In this document: piece after piece, positions 12,714-25,109 of the stretch | How the letters are laid out: every line of letters starts with the position of its first letter | Position numbering within the stretch: the stretch's first letter is position 1 | Origin: Stomorhina lunata | Taxonomy: Eukaryota > Arthropoda > Insecta > Diptera > Rhiniidae | DNA: 64,000 bases | NCBI GenBank assembly: GCA_933228675.1 | Contig: OW121744.1 | Coordinates: 97,915,526-97,979,525 of the forward strand | Reading direction: 5' to 3' | The notes under the pieces: generated by a model | The model's input: only the letters and a program-made list of their open reading frames with translations | Database searches by the model: none | What the model was told of the DNA's origin: nothing | Program-made: the position numbers and the translations under genes

Positions 12714-13560
12714 CCTAAGCGAAATTGGCTTTTACACTGATAGCTATATGGTTTACTCCAAAGACCTACAACTTAACGTTTCACGAAGGCTTTTGGATCA
12801 CTGTATAGCTTCTCAGGTCAAATTCAAGCCCTTCAGGAAGTAGCAGAGTTTCTCGGTTATAGAGCCCTCTTAGCAGTAGTTTTATATATTTTCTGATAGT
12901 CAAACTGTCATTATATCTTCGGATTCTGTCTTCCTAAATACAAAATCAACCCTGGATTGACGCAGATCTCTAAACGGGACAAGTGACCAGTCAGCAGTGA
13001 ACTATAGAATACCCGAGTACTTGGGGAATGGACGAAGAAACCTAGCTATCTATCTTTAGAGCGATTGCCCGAACACTGGCGAATTATGCCGTTCCGGTTT
13101 GTTTAAAATCGCTAAGTGATATCTGGTGGGGAAATATCCAATGCTGCCAAAATGCAGATCTAAGAACAGAAACAGGATGCCCTGTTTCCTCGCCACATCA
13201 TCTTCATGAGGAAACAAAGATCCTCCAAACTTTAACATCATACAGTTGGAGTTTTCCTGAAGGCACATCAGGAAAGATTCGAAGATATGTACTTGAAAGA
13301 TACGAAGATATGTACTTGATAACTTAAGCAACATTCATAGGGACGCCTCCCAATTCGCTATGTCAAGTTATCGCATGAGTATTGTCAACGCCCATAGCTA
13401 TGAAGATTATGATGAGTAACTTTTGCAGAATATTTGGTGAAGAGAAGGAGGAGTCAATAAAACATCTTCTCTACACTTGCCCTAGTAAGTCGTAGAGTAG
13501 GGAACTAATAAGTGTAAGTGTAAGTATTGGATGACTTCAGTTCGTATTAAAGTGTTTCGG
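12714..13560 (+). pseudogene. Non-LTR retrotransposon RNase H/C-terminal fragment, copy 1
   Basis: Plus-strand translation with stops gives FYTDS, then a YSKDLQLN..RLLDHC segment, then YIFSDSQTVI..SDSVFLN and RRSLN. This is the layout of the RNase H domain carried by I/LOA/R1-type non-LTR retrotransposons; FYTD and FSDSQ hold two of the expected acidic residues. Further on, FCRIFGEEKEESIKHLLYTCP matches the C..H..C tail typical after that domain. Several in-frame stops and shifts make it inactive. Confidence 0.65.
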
Positions 13561-13640
13561 ATGGTTTAGCTGGGGGAGCCGTGGTAACACAATGGTCTTC
13601 ATGTCCTTGGACGCAAGAAATCCTGCATAGAAACACATCC

Positions 13641-14200
13641 CTATCCTATTCTAATAGTAGGATTATATATACTCTGATAACCGTTTTTCCATAAAGCCTC
13701 TGGATTCTGTTTTCCTAAATTCAGCATCAGCCTCGGATTACCGAAAATCTCTAAACCAGATATCAGCTGTTCCGATCCAAGAGCACAATTACAAGGGAAC
13801 TGTAGAGCACGCGAGTTTGTAAGACAATTGCAGAAATCTATTGGCATGCCTGGTTACACTTGCAGGCCGCTACTGAGCGATAGATTATGCAATTCAGCAA
13901 ATAATAGGATGACGTCTGTCTGAGGTACTATTCGTTCTATAAGTGAAGAGGTTAAGACAGAAACTGTTCTCAGAGATATCATTATTAACCATCGATAAAT
14001 CCATACTTGTACCCGTCAAGTTGTAAGGTACGCTGTTAAGCTGAAGGTAATGATAAGTGACTTTTTTAGAAAATTTGGTGAAGAGATGCAGGAGTCCATA
14101 AAACAGCACTTGCTCTAGTCAGTCGTACAGTAGCGTGCTAATATTGGTGATCTGGTAGGTGTAAGTACTGGCTGACTTAAGATTGCGTTAAAGAAATCCT
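13641..14200 (+). pseudogene. Non-LTR retrotransposon RNase H/C-terminal fragment, copy 2
   Basis: A second diverged copy of the preceding fragment: YIYSDN, then KPLDSVFLNS and RKSLNQ, and after a gap FFRKFGEEMQESIKQHLL followed by the same 'agtcgtacagtagcg.gctaat' tail seen after copy 1. The first acidic block (FYTD) is missing. Inactive. Confidence 0.6.
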
Positions 14201-14619
14201 TGTGGATTCTAACGAAACGCTTGTCGAGCAATGTTGGTATTTGGAATTCGAAGTGTGTGGCATATCCATCGTTATTGTCGTTGTCTTACTTCTATGGAAG
14301 AAGGGATTTGATTTGTCATATATGAAAGAGCGGAGCAAATGCCGAGATGATGCTCCTTAGCTTATGCAAAAGTCAATTGTTGTTGTTGTAACTGCGATAT
14401 TATTGCTTATATCGCAGAAATGGCAGTCCTTGTTCGGAATCCTAAGATTTCCGAGTCGTTCCGGTATGAAGAACAGACTACCGTGGGAACGCAAAAGTGA
14501 ATTGTCACCACCTTCGGCATAACTGCATGCCTTCCAAGCAGAAAGTGTCTGTCAGAATGTTTCCTTCTAAACAGGGCCACATCTGTCTGGAATGAATACA
14601 TTCTCCGACTTTTTTTGTA

Positions 14620-14830
14620 ATCATTGAATCCCAGTAGAGCATAGGGCCATCTTTTTATATCGGACCCTTTTGCGAGATGTTAGGCATACTTCAGTCCAAG
14701 CTTGCTGCTTGCAACTCCAGAAGAAGTAGTCCATGAAACATCTTCTAGATCGTTGTTCTACCCAGTCGTATATTATGGAACTAATATTTTCGATCTGGCA
14801 GCTTGAGAACATGTTAAAGCGATCCGGATG
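14620..14830 (+). pseudogene. Non-LTR retrotransposon C-terminal fragment, copy 3
   Basis: Only the C-terminal tail is left: 'gaagtagtccatgaaacatcttctagatcg.tgttctacccagtcgtatattatggaactaatatt' parallels the tails of copies 1 and 2 (STKHLLDRC against SIKHLLYTC). Heavily decayed. The stretch before it (14400-14600) holds a phrase, 'cctaagatttccgagtcgttccggtat', that reappears in diverged form near 48300. Confidence 0.45.
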
Positions 14831-14855
14831 CTAGCTTCCAAAATATCACAATGAT

Positions 14856-14895
14856 AATCAGACTTACTTAGACTATGAACTAAGTAAGTCTGATT
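14856..14895. repeat. Perfect 16-bp hairpin
   Basis: AATCAGACTTACTTAG (14856-14871) and its exact reverse complement (14880-14895) flank an 8-base loop. It closes the run of RNase H fragments on the right as the 12610 hairpin does on the left. Confidence 0.85.
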
Positions 14896-15239
14896 ACCAG
14901 ACTTTGGAAATTGTGCTTATATTTAAAACTGACGGGTTTCTTTGCATTACAGTTTGACTACAGATTTCATTATTGAAAATCTAAACTTGCGATACTATCG
15001 TATCTACATGATAAAATCAATTGTAGTAATTGATATGGAAATGTAGTAGCTTGTGACTGCAGAGAAACTTTAGTGGTAGAGGTAGTAATATGTATCTAGC
15101 AGTTACAAATACATAGATATAAATAAGGCACGTGTAGATGTACCGAACGTTAAATATGTTTAGCACAGCCTAAAGTCTAAAGTCCTAACCCATCCTTTGT
15201 AAATGTCAGTGACATTTGACATTTGTTTTACAAAACGTG

Positions 15240-16464
15240 GATTAATGAATCGTTTTCTATTGATTGTTTTTCATTTTTGAAGATAGCCAATGAATATACT
15301 TCGTGCTTCCTAAAAACGGTCGCAATAGATAGCACCTATTGACACAGTTGAAGGCTTTCATAAAGTCGATAAACTTCTGCGGGAATAAAATTCCATATAC
15401 GAACTGTAAGGCTAAAGAACAAATTTTCTCTGTAGTGTATTGTTCTGTGGCCAATCGACTATGAAGGGATGAGCTCTAACAGATAAAAGTGTATTTTGCG
15501 TTAAAATGTTCGAGTATCGGAAACGAGTTCCCTGATTTCGTTAGAGCACATTCCAAAGTAGTAACGAAAGAACAGTGTGACGCAACCGACATTGTTCTGA
15601 GCACTTTCGCTCTCTCCTTCACTCAGTCGAGAAGCTTCAAAATAGACTTTGAAGCATCGGCCTATGCATGAGAGTTTTCATCAGAACCGTTGCTTGGTAT
15701 CCAATATCCCCTATATCACCCTCATACCACCAACCTCTTAAATGTTTGGTCTATGATTGAATGAATATGAAATGTTACTATCAAGAAGTAGATAGGATTG
15801 GAAGTTTGACGTAAATAGAAGGTCATTTATGAAGATAAGAAATAGGGTAGGGAAAAGAACAGAGCCTTGCGGTCCACCTGAATTAATCTTCAACTCGTTT
15901 AATGAGATCCCATCTATAACGACTCGTATAGTGCGATCTTTCAGGAAGCTCGTTATAAATAGAGAAAACTTATTACAGATACCAAAAGCAATAAGTTTTA
16001 ATAGAAGTGCTCCATGCTGAGGTCCTATGCTCCACTGAAAGTCGTGGATGACAGAAGAAGAAGTGCTCCGTATTTCACTCCATCAAACTCCTTAGAAATA
16101 TCCAGAGGAACAACTTTACTTTCGCCAAAACGATGTATTGATTGACACCATTTTTCCGATTGAAAGACTAGCAGGTCTTCCGTAGAGCATCTCCTATGAA
16201 ATCCATACCGGCGGTCGCTTTTTACATTGTTAGATTCCAGATATTTAACAAGATGGCGGTTTACTTGGAGATTGCAGAACAAATTGCTATTGGACGGAAA
16301 CTTTTGGGGTTGTTACTCTCACCCTTTTTGTGAATTGGCGTAACATTAGCAACCTTCCAATACCGAGAAAATTTACGGACTTGGTAGAAGGTGCTGAAGA
16401 GGTTAGCTAATGGACGAGATAGCGTAGAACAGCACTGCTTCAAGACCAGTGCTGTTTGACCCAT
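15240..16464 (-). pseudogene. 5'-truncated, decayed non-LTR retrotransposon reverse transcriptase
   Basis: Reading the minus strand from 16464: a segment with FSRYWKVANVTPIHKKG and FRPIAI (RT fingers), then in a shifted frame YGFHRRCSTEDLL and VPLDISKEFDGV (RT palm), then near 15900 SGGPQGSVLFPTLFLIFINDL, and near 15670 a decayed catalytic box (a stop sits where YADD should start). The tail at 15454-15257 looks like the C-terminal region of a Jockey/I-type element. At least two frameshifts and several stops. It opposes the RNase H fragments to its left, so it is a separate insertion. Confidence 0.75.
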
Positions 16465-16687
16465 ATATGCACGAAGATTATTTATTTTTGAATTTTATTA
16501 AGAAAATCCAAAATATATCTTAAACTTTGTTGCTCTGACACAGTAAATTTATTGTTAAGTACATAAACTATTGTGATACCCTTTTTGCATTAATCTTATT
16601 GGCATCTTATAATTAGCAAATTAATTGCATTTTAGATTATCACAGAAATGTTTAAAAAACCTTTCAGTTTCATTTAACACTTTCAAC

Positions 16688-17865
16688 ATGCGAGATTGGC
16701 AATGGCAATTTATTCGCTTAACCATGTTCTATAGCATATTTTTAGGTTTCACAGCAATTCAATTGGATTTCGAAAATAGACGAGGAAAAGTTATAAAAAT
16801 CATTCACTACATCTTACTTATAATCTCCAGTTTAGTAATACTTTATGCCGTACCCTATGTAGTTCATCTAAATCTGAAACAGATACGACTGGATGTAAAA
16901 AATCCTTTAATTGCCTGCATCGTAGCCATAACCATTATCTTGCGCTTAGGACTAATAATGGTCATAATGTTGATGAGAGGAAGACGAGATATTTATCTAG
17001 AAAAATGGTTTGAAAAATTATTTTTGTTGCAAACCTCGTATTTTGATCGGTTCCGACACATAACCTCGGATATATCTTTAAGAAAGTGGCTGGTATTTAA
17101 TGCCCTGATGATGTATATCCATGGTTTTACTTTGTGTGTACATGTTTGGAAACTATACACAACATATGATGCCTGGGGTATTATCGATATATATTTGATT
17201 TGTGGAGTCACCAACATTCTTCATATAAGTATGTGGCATCATGGGTTTTTGCTATGCTATCTACATGAATACTCTTCTAAGTTAAATTATCAATTGGAGC
17301 ATAATAATTTGGAACCAAAACTGGATCTAATTTATTTTCATTTAAGCCAATTAATGTTGGAATTAAATGGAATTTACGGTACAGTTGTAATATGGGCTCA
17401 ATTGGTTCTAATGATAACGAATTCGGTAGTTGTTTTTGCCCTAATATTAAATCTTATGAACTCAGCCCTTAGACAGCTGAATATATATGTCTTTATTTTG
17501 GGAGGACGCCTGTATATGTTGCTGATTGCACATATGCTTTTATATTTTATGCTTTGCGATCGCGTTGTTAAATCACTAAGAAGACCTTCCCTTATTTTGA
17601 GAAACATGTGTTTTGGAAATTTGAATTCAAAGGCAGGTTTGGGTTTTAATATATATTATATATGTATATATTTTAATATATTCCATATTTTTTACAGACC
17701 GAAATAATTTCCTTGAATCTTATGCTTTCGCACTCCAGCGTTAGTATTGGAGGAATGTTTAAAGTTGATCTGAAATTTCTGTTTTCAATAGTAACCCGGA
17801 CTTCATTATTAACAATTGTTTTAGTGCAGGTGGTTATGCAGAAAAAACATATTGAAAATATCTAA
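16688..17865 (+). CDS. Gustatory receptor, sub-family I, with GC-AG intron
   Basis: Exon 1 is 16688-17632, intron 17633-17697, exon 2 17698-17865; the product is 370 aa. Start: ATG giving MRDWQWQF, aligning with the paralogues' starts; an upstream extension to 16625 would need a TTG. The frame without splicing runs on only to 17707 and loses the C-terminal signature. To keep exon 2 in frame (TEIISLN...LLTIVLVQVV, matching LELICL/IELISI in sister genes) the donor must be AAG|GCAGGT, a GC donor; the adjacent GT (17636) would shift the frame. Helices cover nearly the whole length; QTSYFDRF near residue 118 is shared with the locus at 3756. Otherwise intact. A taste-receptor role is inferred from family membership. 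Confidence 0.82.
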
Positions 17866-18451
17866 TAAATATGCGACACAATCTGTACAACTATCGATGA
17901 TACGGTGGGATGGTTCATTGGTTTCCCCAGTCCACAAAACTTAAACAGTACCCCTCGTATAGAAATTTGTACATGTATAAATATTTATTGTATTATTTTT
18001 TTAACCCATTACTTTTGTAAAAAACAAAGTATTTTGATTTACTCATGTTTATTGGTAGAGCTGAAATAATAGGGCTGTTTCTAGGTAATAACCCTTGATT
18101 TTAGTAAATAAATAAATTTAAACCCGGAACTGTAATTTTACTTAAATTGTCTTCAATGACATGATTTATATTTAAGTTGGTGCTATCATTTGAATGACGT
18201 TATTCAAGTCAAATTGATAAAGGGTGTTAGCTTTATAGAAACTTATATCAATTCTTAGACGAAACAGTAGTATTTGACTTGTCTAAATCTAGCGGGTTAA
18301 GTTTTCATTTCAATAATATTTAATAAAACACTGGTATTTTTTAATATTGAACTCTTTAAAAACTCGTCAAAAAATAAAATCTGTCATCTATTGCAGAGAA
18401 ATCTTCAAAGAGTTACTTAAACTTGAAACTACTTTCATTAAGTGTCGAATC
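17866..18451. other. Intergenic, nothing recognised
   Basis: 586 bases between two same-strand receptor genes. An AATAAA overlaps the stop region of the upstream gene (~17864). No other signal was identified; the promoter of the 18452 gene must lie here. Confidence 0.5.
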
Positions 18452-19696
18452 ATGAAACCTTTAGCATATTATTTGCTTAGCATTTTCTATATTTATGCTC
18501 AGCTCTTGGGAGTTTTGAACTTTTCCTTCGATATTCGTACGGGTAAAGCGCGTGTAAAGACCTATATAACGGTCTACAGCATTACAATGACTGTAATATT
18601 CACCTTGGCCCTAACCTATTTTCTTCAAAGAATGAAACTCAAAAACCATCCACCAGGCACCGTAGAGTTACACTATAAATTAACTCTACTTGTGTATGTT
18701 ATACGGATTTTTGCCGTTTTCATTATCACTGTCTACAACTGGACCAAACGTCGTGAAGTACTTAACTTGATAAATTCATTTCGAAAATTTAGCAAAGATT
18801 TTCTTAGTCAATGGCAAATGCAAGAAAAATATGGGAAATATTTGGAAAATGGTATCAAAAAAAAACTGAAATGGTCTTTAATATCGGATTTTATGATATA
18901 TTGGCTAACGCTCGATAATATAGCGGAAATGTTCGATTTGGAGAATTTTTATATAATGCTATTGATCTCATTGATACCGCTTATGTTAAATGTGATTTTG
19001 ACCGTATTATATTTGGCCATTATGAATATCAATGCTATCATGGTTATTGTCAATGATGAAGTTAAGAGAATTTTGATTACCATAGACAAACTTAGCATCC
19101 AGTTTTTCATTATATCGCAGCTGGCATTTATGTCAGGAATTAGATCACTTGGCAAGATCTCAATATCGGTTACAGAATTTCCTGAGACGTATTTTTATTA
19201 TATATGGTTTTCATGCTGCCTGTATAATATTGGACTTGTACGTGAATAGTATGTGTGTGATCTATCTGGTAGTTATGATATCCAGTAATCGATTTTTATG
19301 GTGGTCATATAGTCAATTGGATATGTATTATATACCAATCATTTTTCTATTTTATTATATGGATTTGAAGATATTCGTGTATGCCATTATGAATGCCGTG
19401 GATTTGGTAAACGCTACTGGAAATATATTACATCAGCACCAAGATCGTTTGTCAAAATTGGATGATCATTTGGAAAAAAGTGTTGGTTTACATGCTTTTT
19501 TTTTGTAGTTCTAAAATAATTCGTTTCTTTTTAGCTTAACCGATTTTCCTTACAGCTGGCAGCTTTTCCCTCGGTATTTCGTTTGGTGGGCCTTTTCACA
19601 TTAAACCGTCCCTTGGTATTTGCCACTTTCAGTTCAACCATATCGCATGCTATTGTTTTAATACAATATGATGTTGAAAATACAAAAGAGTTTTAA
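18452..19696 (+). pseudogene. Gustatory receptor, sub-family III, one frameshift
   Basis: ATG at 18452 (MKPLAYYLLSIFYIYAQLLGVLNF, aligning with the paralogues at 45911 and 58064). The frame is open to about 19085-19110, where one extra base (or two missing) shifts it; the shifted frame then continues LYRSWHLCQELDHLARSQY... to the splice site at 19481. The intron 19482-19534 is phase 0 (donor AGT|GTTGGT, acceptor TTTTTAG|CTT) and exon 2 is 19535-19696, ending SSTISHAIVLIQYDV. An acceptor at 19555 is also possible, but it would drop LNRFSLQ, which matches the sister genes. Apart from the shift, length (~397 codons) and all other landmarks are normal. Either a recent pseudogene or an assembly error. 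Same sub-family as the Drosophila Gr36/Gr59 style of receptor, from memory. Confidence 0.78.
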
Positions 19697-19814
19697 AAAT
19701 TATTTGAATGATTTTTTTATTTAGAGAAAAAAATACTAGTACAATTGCTATTATTTAAGATTTCCGAACTGACAAAGCTAATTGTAATAGCCAAAATCTG
19801 GCAACTCCATAACA

Positions 19815-22690
19815 AAGTTTTTTTTTTTGAAAAATTTCCTAAAAATAAGAAATTTTTGATAAAGTTCCTATAAAAATAAGAAATTTTTCTTAAAAAAATA
19901 AGAAACATTTGAAAAATTTCCAATGAAAATACATTTTTTTTAAATTTTGCTATAAATCGAACCCACTTTTAAAAATTTTCCTATAAAAATAAGAAATTTT
20001 TGAAATTTTTGAATAGTTCTTTCCACTAACAAAGTTTTGCTGGGTTCCTATAAAAATAAGAAATTTTTTAAAAATTTCCTATAAAAATAAGAAATTTTTT
20101 AAAAATTTCCTATAAAAATAAGAAATTTTTTAAAAATTTCCTATAAAAATAAGAAATTTTTTCAAAATTTCCTATAAAAATAGGAAATTTTTGAAAAATT
20201 TCCTATAAAAATAAGAAATTTTTGAAAAATTTCCTATTAAAAATAGGAAATTTTTGAAAAATTTCCTATAAAAATAGGAAATTTTTGAAAAATTTCCTAT
20301 AAGAATAGGAAATTTTTGAAAAATTTAATATAAAAATAGGAAATTTTTGAAAAATTTCCTATAAAAATAGGAAATTATTGAAAAATTTCCTATAAAAATA
20401 GGAAATTTTTGAAAAATTTCCTATAAAAATAGGAAATTTTTGAAAAATTTCCTATAAATAGGAAATTTTTGAAAAATTTCCTATAAAAATAGGAAATTTT
20501 TGAAAAATTTCCTATAAAAATAGGAAATTTTTGAAAAATTTCCTATAAAAATAGGAAATTTTTGAAAAATTTCCTATAAAAATAGGAAATTTTTGAAAAA
20601 TTTCCTATAAAAATAGGAAATTTTTGAAAAATTTCCTATAAAAATAGGAAATTTTTGAAAAATTTCCTATAAAAATAGGAAATTTTTGAAAAATTTCCTA
20701 TAAAAATAGGAAATTTTTGAAAAATTTCCTATAAAAATAGGAAATTTTTGAAAAATTTCCTATAAAAATAGGAAATTTTTGAAAAATTTCCTATAAAAAT
20801 AGGAAATTTTTGAAAAATTTCCTATAAAAATAGGAAATTTTTGAAAAATTTCCTATAAAAATAGGAAATTTTTGAAAAATTTCCTATAAAAATAGGAAAT
20901 TTTTGAAAAATTTCCTATAAAAATAGGAAATTTTTGAAAAATTTCCTATAAAAATAGGAAATTTTTGAAAAATTTCCTATCAAAATAGGAAATTTTTGAA
21001 AAATTTCCTATAAAAATAGGAAATTTTTGAAAAATTTCCTATAAAAATAGCAAATTTTTGAAAAATTTCCTATAAAAATTGGAAATTTTTGAAAAATTTC
21101 CTATAAAAATAGGAAATTTTTGGAAAATTTCCTATAAAAATAGGAAATTTTTGAAAAATTTCCTATAAAAATAGGAAATTTTTGAAAAATTTCATATAAA
21201 AATAGGAAATTTTTGAAAAATTTCCTATAAAAATAGGAAATTTTTGAAAAATTTCCTATAAAAATAGGAAATTTTTGAAAAATTTCCTATAAAAATAGGA
21301 AATTTTTGAAAAATTTCCTATAAAAATAGGAAATTTTTGAAAAATTTCCTATAAAAATAGGAAATTTTTGAAAAATTTCCTATAAAAATAGGAAATTTTT
21401 GAAAAATTTCCTATAAAAATAGGAAATTTTTGAAAAATTTCCTATCAAAATAGGAAATTTTTGAAAAATTTCCTATAAAAATAGGAAATTTTTGAAAAAT
21501 TTTCTATAAAAATGGGAAATTTTTGAAAAATTTCCTATAAAAATAGGAAATTTTTGAAAAATTTCCTATAAAAATAGGAAATTTTTGAAAAATTTCCTAT
21601 AAAAATAGGAAATTTTTGAAAAATTTCCTATAAAAATAGGAAATTTTTGAAAAATTTCCTATAAAAATAGGAAATTTTTGAAAAATTTCCTATAAAAATA
21701 GGAAATTTTTGAAAAATTTCCTATAAAAATAGGAAATTTTTGAAAAATTTATAAAAATAGGAAATTTTTGAAAAATTTCCTATAAAAATAGGAAATTTTT
21801 GAAAAATTTCCTATAAAAATAGGAAATTTTTGAAAAATTTCCTATAAAAATAGGAAATTTTTGAAAAATTTCCTATAAAAATAAGAAATTTTTGAAAAAT
21901 TTCCTATAAAAATAGGAAATTTTTGAAAAATTTCCTATAAAAATAGGAAATTTTTGAAAAATTTCCTATAAAAATAGGAAATTTTTGAAAAATTTCCTAT
22001 AAAAATAGGAAAATTTTGAAAAATTTCCTATAAAAATAGGAAATTTTTGAAAAATTTCCTATAAAAATAGGAAAATTTTGAAAAATTTCCTATAAAAATA
22101 GGAAATTTTTGAAAAATTTCCTATAAAAATAGGAAATTTTTGAAAAATTTCCTATAAAAATAGGAAATTTTTGAAAAATTTCCTATAAAAATAGGAAATT
22201 TTTAAAAAATTTCCTATAAAAATAGGAAATTTTTGAAAAATTTCCTATAAAAATAGGAAATTTTTGAAAAATTTCCTATAAAAATAGGAAATTTTTGAAA
22301 AATTTCCTATAAAAATAGGAAATTTTTGAAAAATTTCCTATAAAAATAGGAAATTTTTGAAAAATTTCCTATAATAATAGGACATTTTTGAAAAATTTCC
22401 TATAAGAATATTAATTTTTTTTAGCAAATTTCCTTTAAAAATAGGAAATTTTTGAAAAATTTTCAATAAAAATAGAAAAATTTCAAATTTCCTATAAAAA
22501 TAGGACATTTTTAAATTTCCTAAACAAATAAGAAATTTTCAAATTTCTTATAAAAATAGGAAATTTTTAAATTTTCTATAAATTTTTTTTAATTTCCTAT
22601 AAAATTAGGAAATTTCTATAGTTCCTATAAAAAATAGGAAATTTTTAAATTTCCTGTATAAATAGGAAATTTTTAAATTTGCCATAAAAA
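19815..22690. repeat. 31-bp dyad satellite, forward block
   Basis: About 90 units of 31 bp. Each unit contains TTTCCTAT-AAAA-ATAGGAAA, an 8-bp inverted repeat, followed by TTTTTGAAAAA. The core (20.2-22.4 kb) is highly homogeneous; both edges are degenerate ('aataagaaat' variants on the left, mixed units after 22400). The G in TTTTTGAAAAA defines orientation. Confidence 0.95.
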
Positions 22691-23655
22691 TAGAAAATTT
22701 TCATATTTTTATAGGAAATTTTAAAAATTTCTTATATTTATAGGAAATTTGTAAAATTTTGAAGATTTCCTATTTAAAGAGCAAATTTCCAAAACTTCCT
22801 ATTTTTATAGGAACTTTTTAAAATTTCGTATTTTGATAAGAAATTTTTAAAATTTCCTATTTTTATAGAAAATTTTCAAAGTTTCCTATTTTCATAGGAA
22901 ATTTTCAAAATTTCCTATTTTCATAGGAAATTTTCAAAATTTACTATTTTCATAGGAAATTTTCAAAATTTCCTATTTTTTAGGAAATTTTCAAAATTTT
23001 CTATTTTTTAGGAAATTTTCAAAATTTCCTATTTTTATAGGAAATTTTCAAAATTACCTAATTTTATAGGAAATTTTCAAAATTTCCAATTTTTATAGGA
23101 AATTTTCAAAATTTCCTATTTTCATAGGAAATTTTCAAAATTTCCTATTTTTTAGGAAATTTTCAAAATTTCCTATTTTTTAGGAAATTTTCAAAATTTC
23201 CTATTTTTTAGGAAATTTTCAAAATTTCCTATTTTGATAGGAAATTTTCAAAATTTCCTATTTTAATAGGAAATTTTCAAAATTTCCTATTTTTATAGGA
23301 AATTTTCAAAATTACCTATTTTTATAGGAAATTTTCAAAATTTCCTATTTTAATAGGAAATTTTCAAAATTTCCTATTTTTATAGGAAATTTTCAAAATT
23401 TCCTATTTTTATAGGAAATTTTCAAAATTTCCTATTTTTATAGAAAATTTTAAAAAATTCCTATTTTTATAGGAATATTTTCAAAAATTCCTATGTTTAT
23501 AAGAATATTTTCAAAAATTCCTATTTTTATAGGAAATTTTTCAAAAATTCCTATTTTTATAGGAAATTTTTCAAAAATTTCTATTTTTATAGGAAATTTT
23601 TCAAAAATTTATATTTTTATAGGAAATTTTTAAAAAGTTCCTGTTTTTGTTGAAA
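22691..23655. repeat. Dyad satellite, inverted and shortened block
   Basis: After a disordered switch zone at ~22.56-22.75 kb the orientation marker becomes TTTTCAAAA and the units shorten to about 29-30 bp (GGAAATTTTCAAAATTTCCTATTTT...). These units are more variable than the forward block and run to 23.65 kb, just past the 3' end of the receptor gene at 23783. Confidence 0.9.
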
Positions 23656-23782
23656 ATTTTAAACATTGTCTTTTTTTGTTAAGGTGAGTCTTAGAATTAT
23701 ATTTAATTCTTTAAAATGATTTAAGATGTGATCTATATAGTATACGAGTTTTTTCTCAAGAAGTAGAAAACCTTATATTCCA

Positions 23783-24966
23783 TTATTCAAAATAGACTTG
23801 TGCTAAAACTATAATATATGATGTGATTTCTGCCGTTACTGCAAATAAAGAGCTTAAATTCACTTTATACAATTCATAGACATCCACGTCAATTTCGGCT
23901 ACACCCAATCCCAAGGAAAACTCTTCAAGCTGCAATAAAAACGGGAGACATGATCATTTGATATTTAAAAGAGGATTAAAATAGAATTAAAATACAAATA
24001 CAAAACCTCTTTATTCTGATATCGATTATCCTTTTCGCAAAACTGCTTTAATATCATCTGAATTTTCTCCTTAAGGCAACCAACTTGATCGCATATAAAA
24101 AAGAACACCATCATATGAATTATTTGTAAGAAAATTACATTGCCGGTGATAAAAAAGTGATACCAATATTGAGAAAACCCAGAAAACCTAGTAAACCATA
24201 TCTTCAAAAAATATGAAAATAATAATTGGGAACTGTTGAAAAAAAAGCCAGCTTCCATCCAAAATATGATTAGACTAAAAATGAAATTGATCTGGTTGAG
24301 TATTTCGAGGAGCATAAAATAAATCTGACTTAAATCGGTAATTGAAGCAGTATCATTTTTAAGATGATAGTTTAAAGTCGAAAAACATTCATATATATAG
24401 CACATTAAGGCGGTATGATGCAACAATATAAAGTCCTGTATAATCTTCATTACAAACATGTCCGAAGTGGGCAGGAATTCCTCCCCCTCGTCGATCAATA
24501 ACCAAATATAGGCTGCCATAGCAAGGGTGTGCAACTGCATCAACATAAAATTAAAGATCAATAATTTCCTTAGCTTTATATCTCGCTGGGAATCGTTATG
24601 TTTCGCGAAATATTTTGAATGCATTAAACACATTTTACCCAAACATTTTTCTAATAACTTATCGCATTTAGGTTGATTCACAATGACAACCAAGGCCAAG
24701 GCTATTCGTGTAAGGAAAAAAGTTGCATAATGAAAAACTATTGTAAAATTAATTGCCGGCATCTTTTTCAAATCTTTAAAGAGATTTAAATATATTGAGA
24801 TTAGTTTCAAAACTAAATGTGTTAGATTTACTATTAATACATAAATTTTTACAATTCCGCACGAATTTAAGCGGAAATACTCAAAGTCGATAACAATGTT
24901 AGTGTAGCCCAAAAGTATGCATCCCCATTGGGTAAATTGCACCAAAGAATATTTCCAGCCATTCAT
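23783..24966 (-). CDS. Gustatory receptor, sub-family I (two exons)
   Basis: On the minus strand exon 1 is 24966-24007 (320 codons) and exon 2 is 23929-23783 (48 codons plus stop). The 77-bp intron has donor GAG|GTTTTG and acceptor TTGCAG|CTT, phase 0. The product is 368 aa. Starts MNGWKYSLVQF with GYTNIVIDFE, comparable to GFTAIQLDFE in the 16688 gene; other shared blocks are SKYF near residue 126 and KLRKLLIFN. The last helix reads TSYIIVLAQV, close to the canonical TYhhhhhQF. No disruption. It is squeezed between two dyad-satellite blocks (its stop is ~130 bp from the left one). The most divergent member of sub-family I here. Confidence 0.84.
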
Positions 24967-25109
24967 AATGGCTTTTAAAGTTGTACTAAATTCTCGTGTT
25001 GAATGGAAAATTTAATTGAACTGGTATTTGGAAATGCGTACGCTATATATTGTCAAAAAGTAATTAAATTGAGTTTTTAATTTCTCTGGAAACTTGCAGT
25101 GTTGGGTAT

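Noticed and set aside
13565..13640. 'gagccgtggtaacacaatggtc' as a second SINE head
   Set aside because: Weak A-box similarity only; no B box at the right distance.
16625..16687. N-terminal extension of the 16688 receptor
   Set aside because: It would start at TTG, and the ATG at 16688 aligns with starts of the sister genes.
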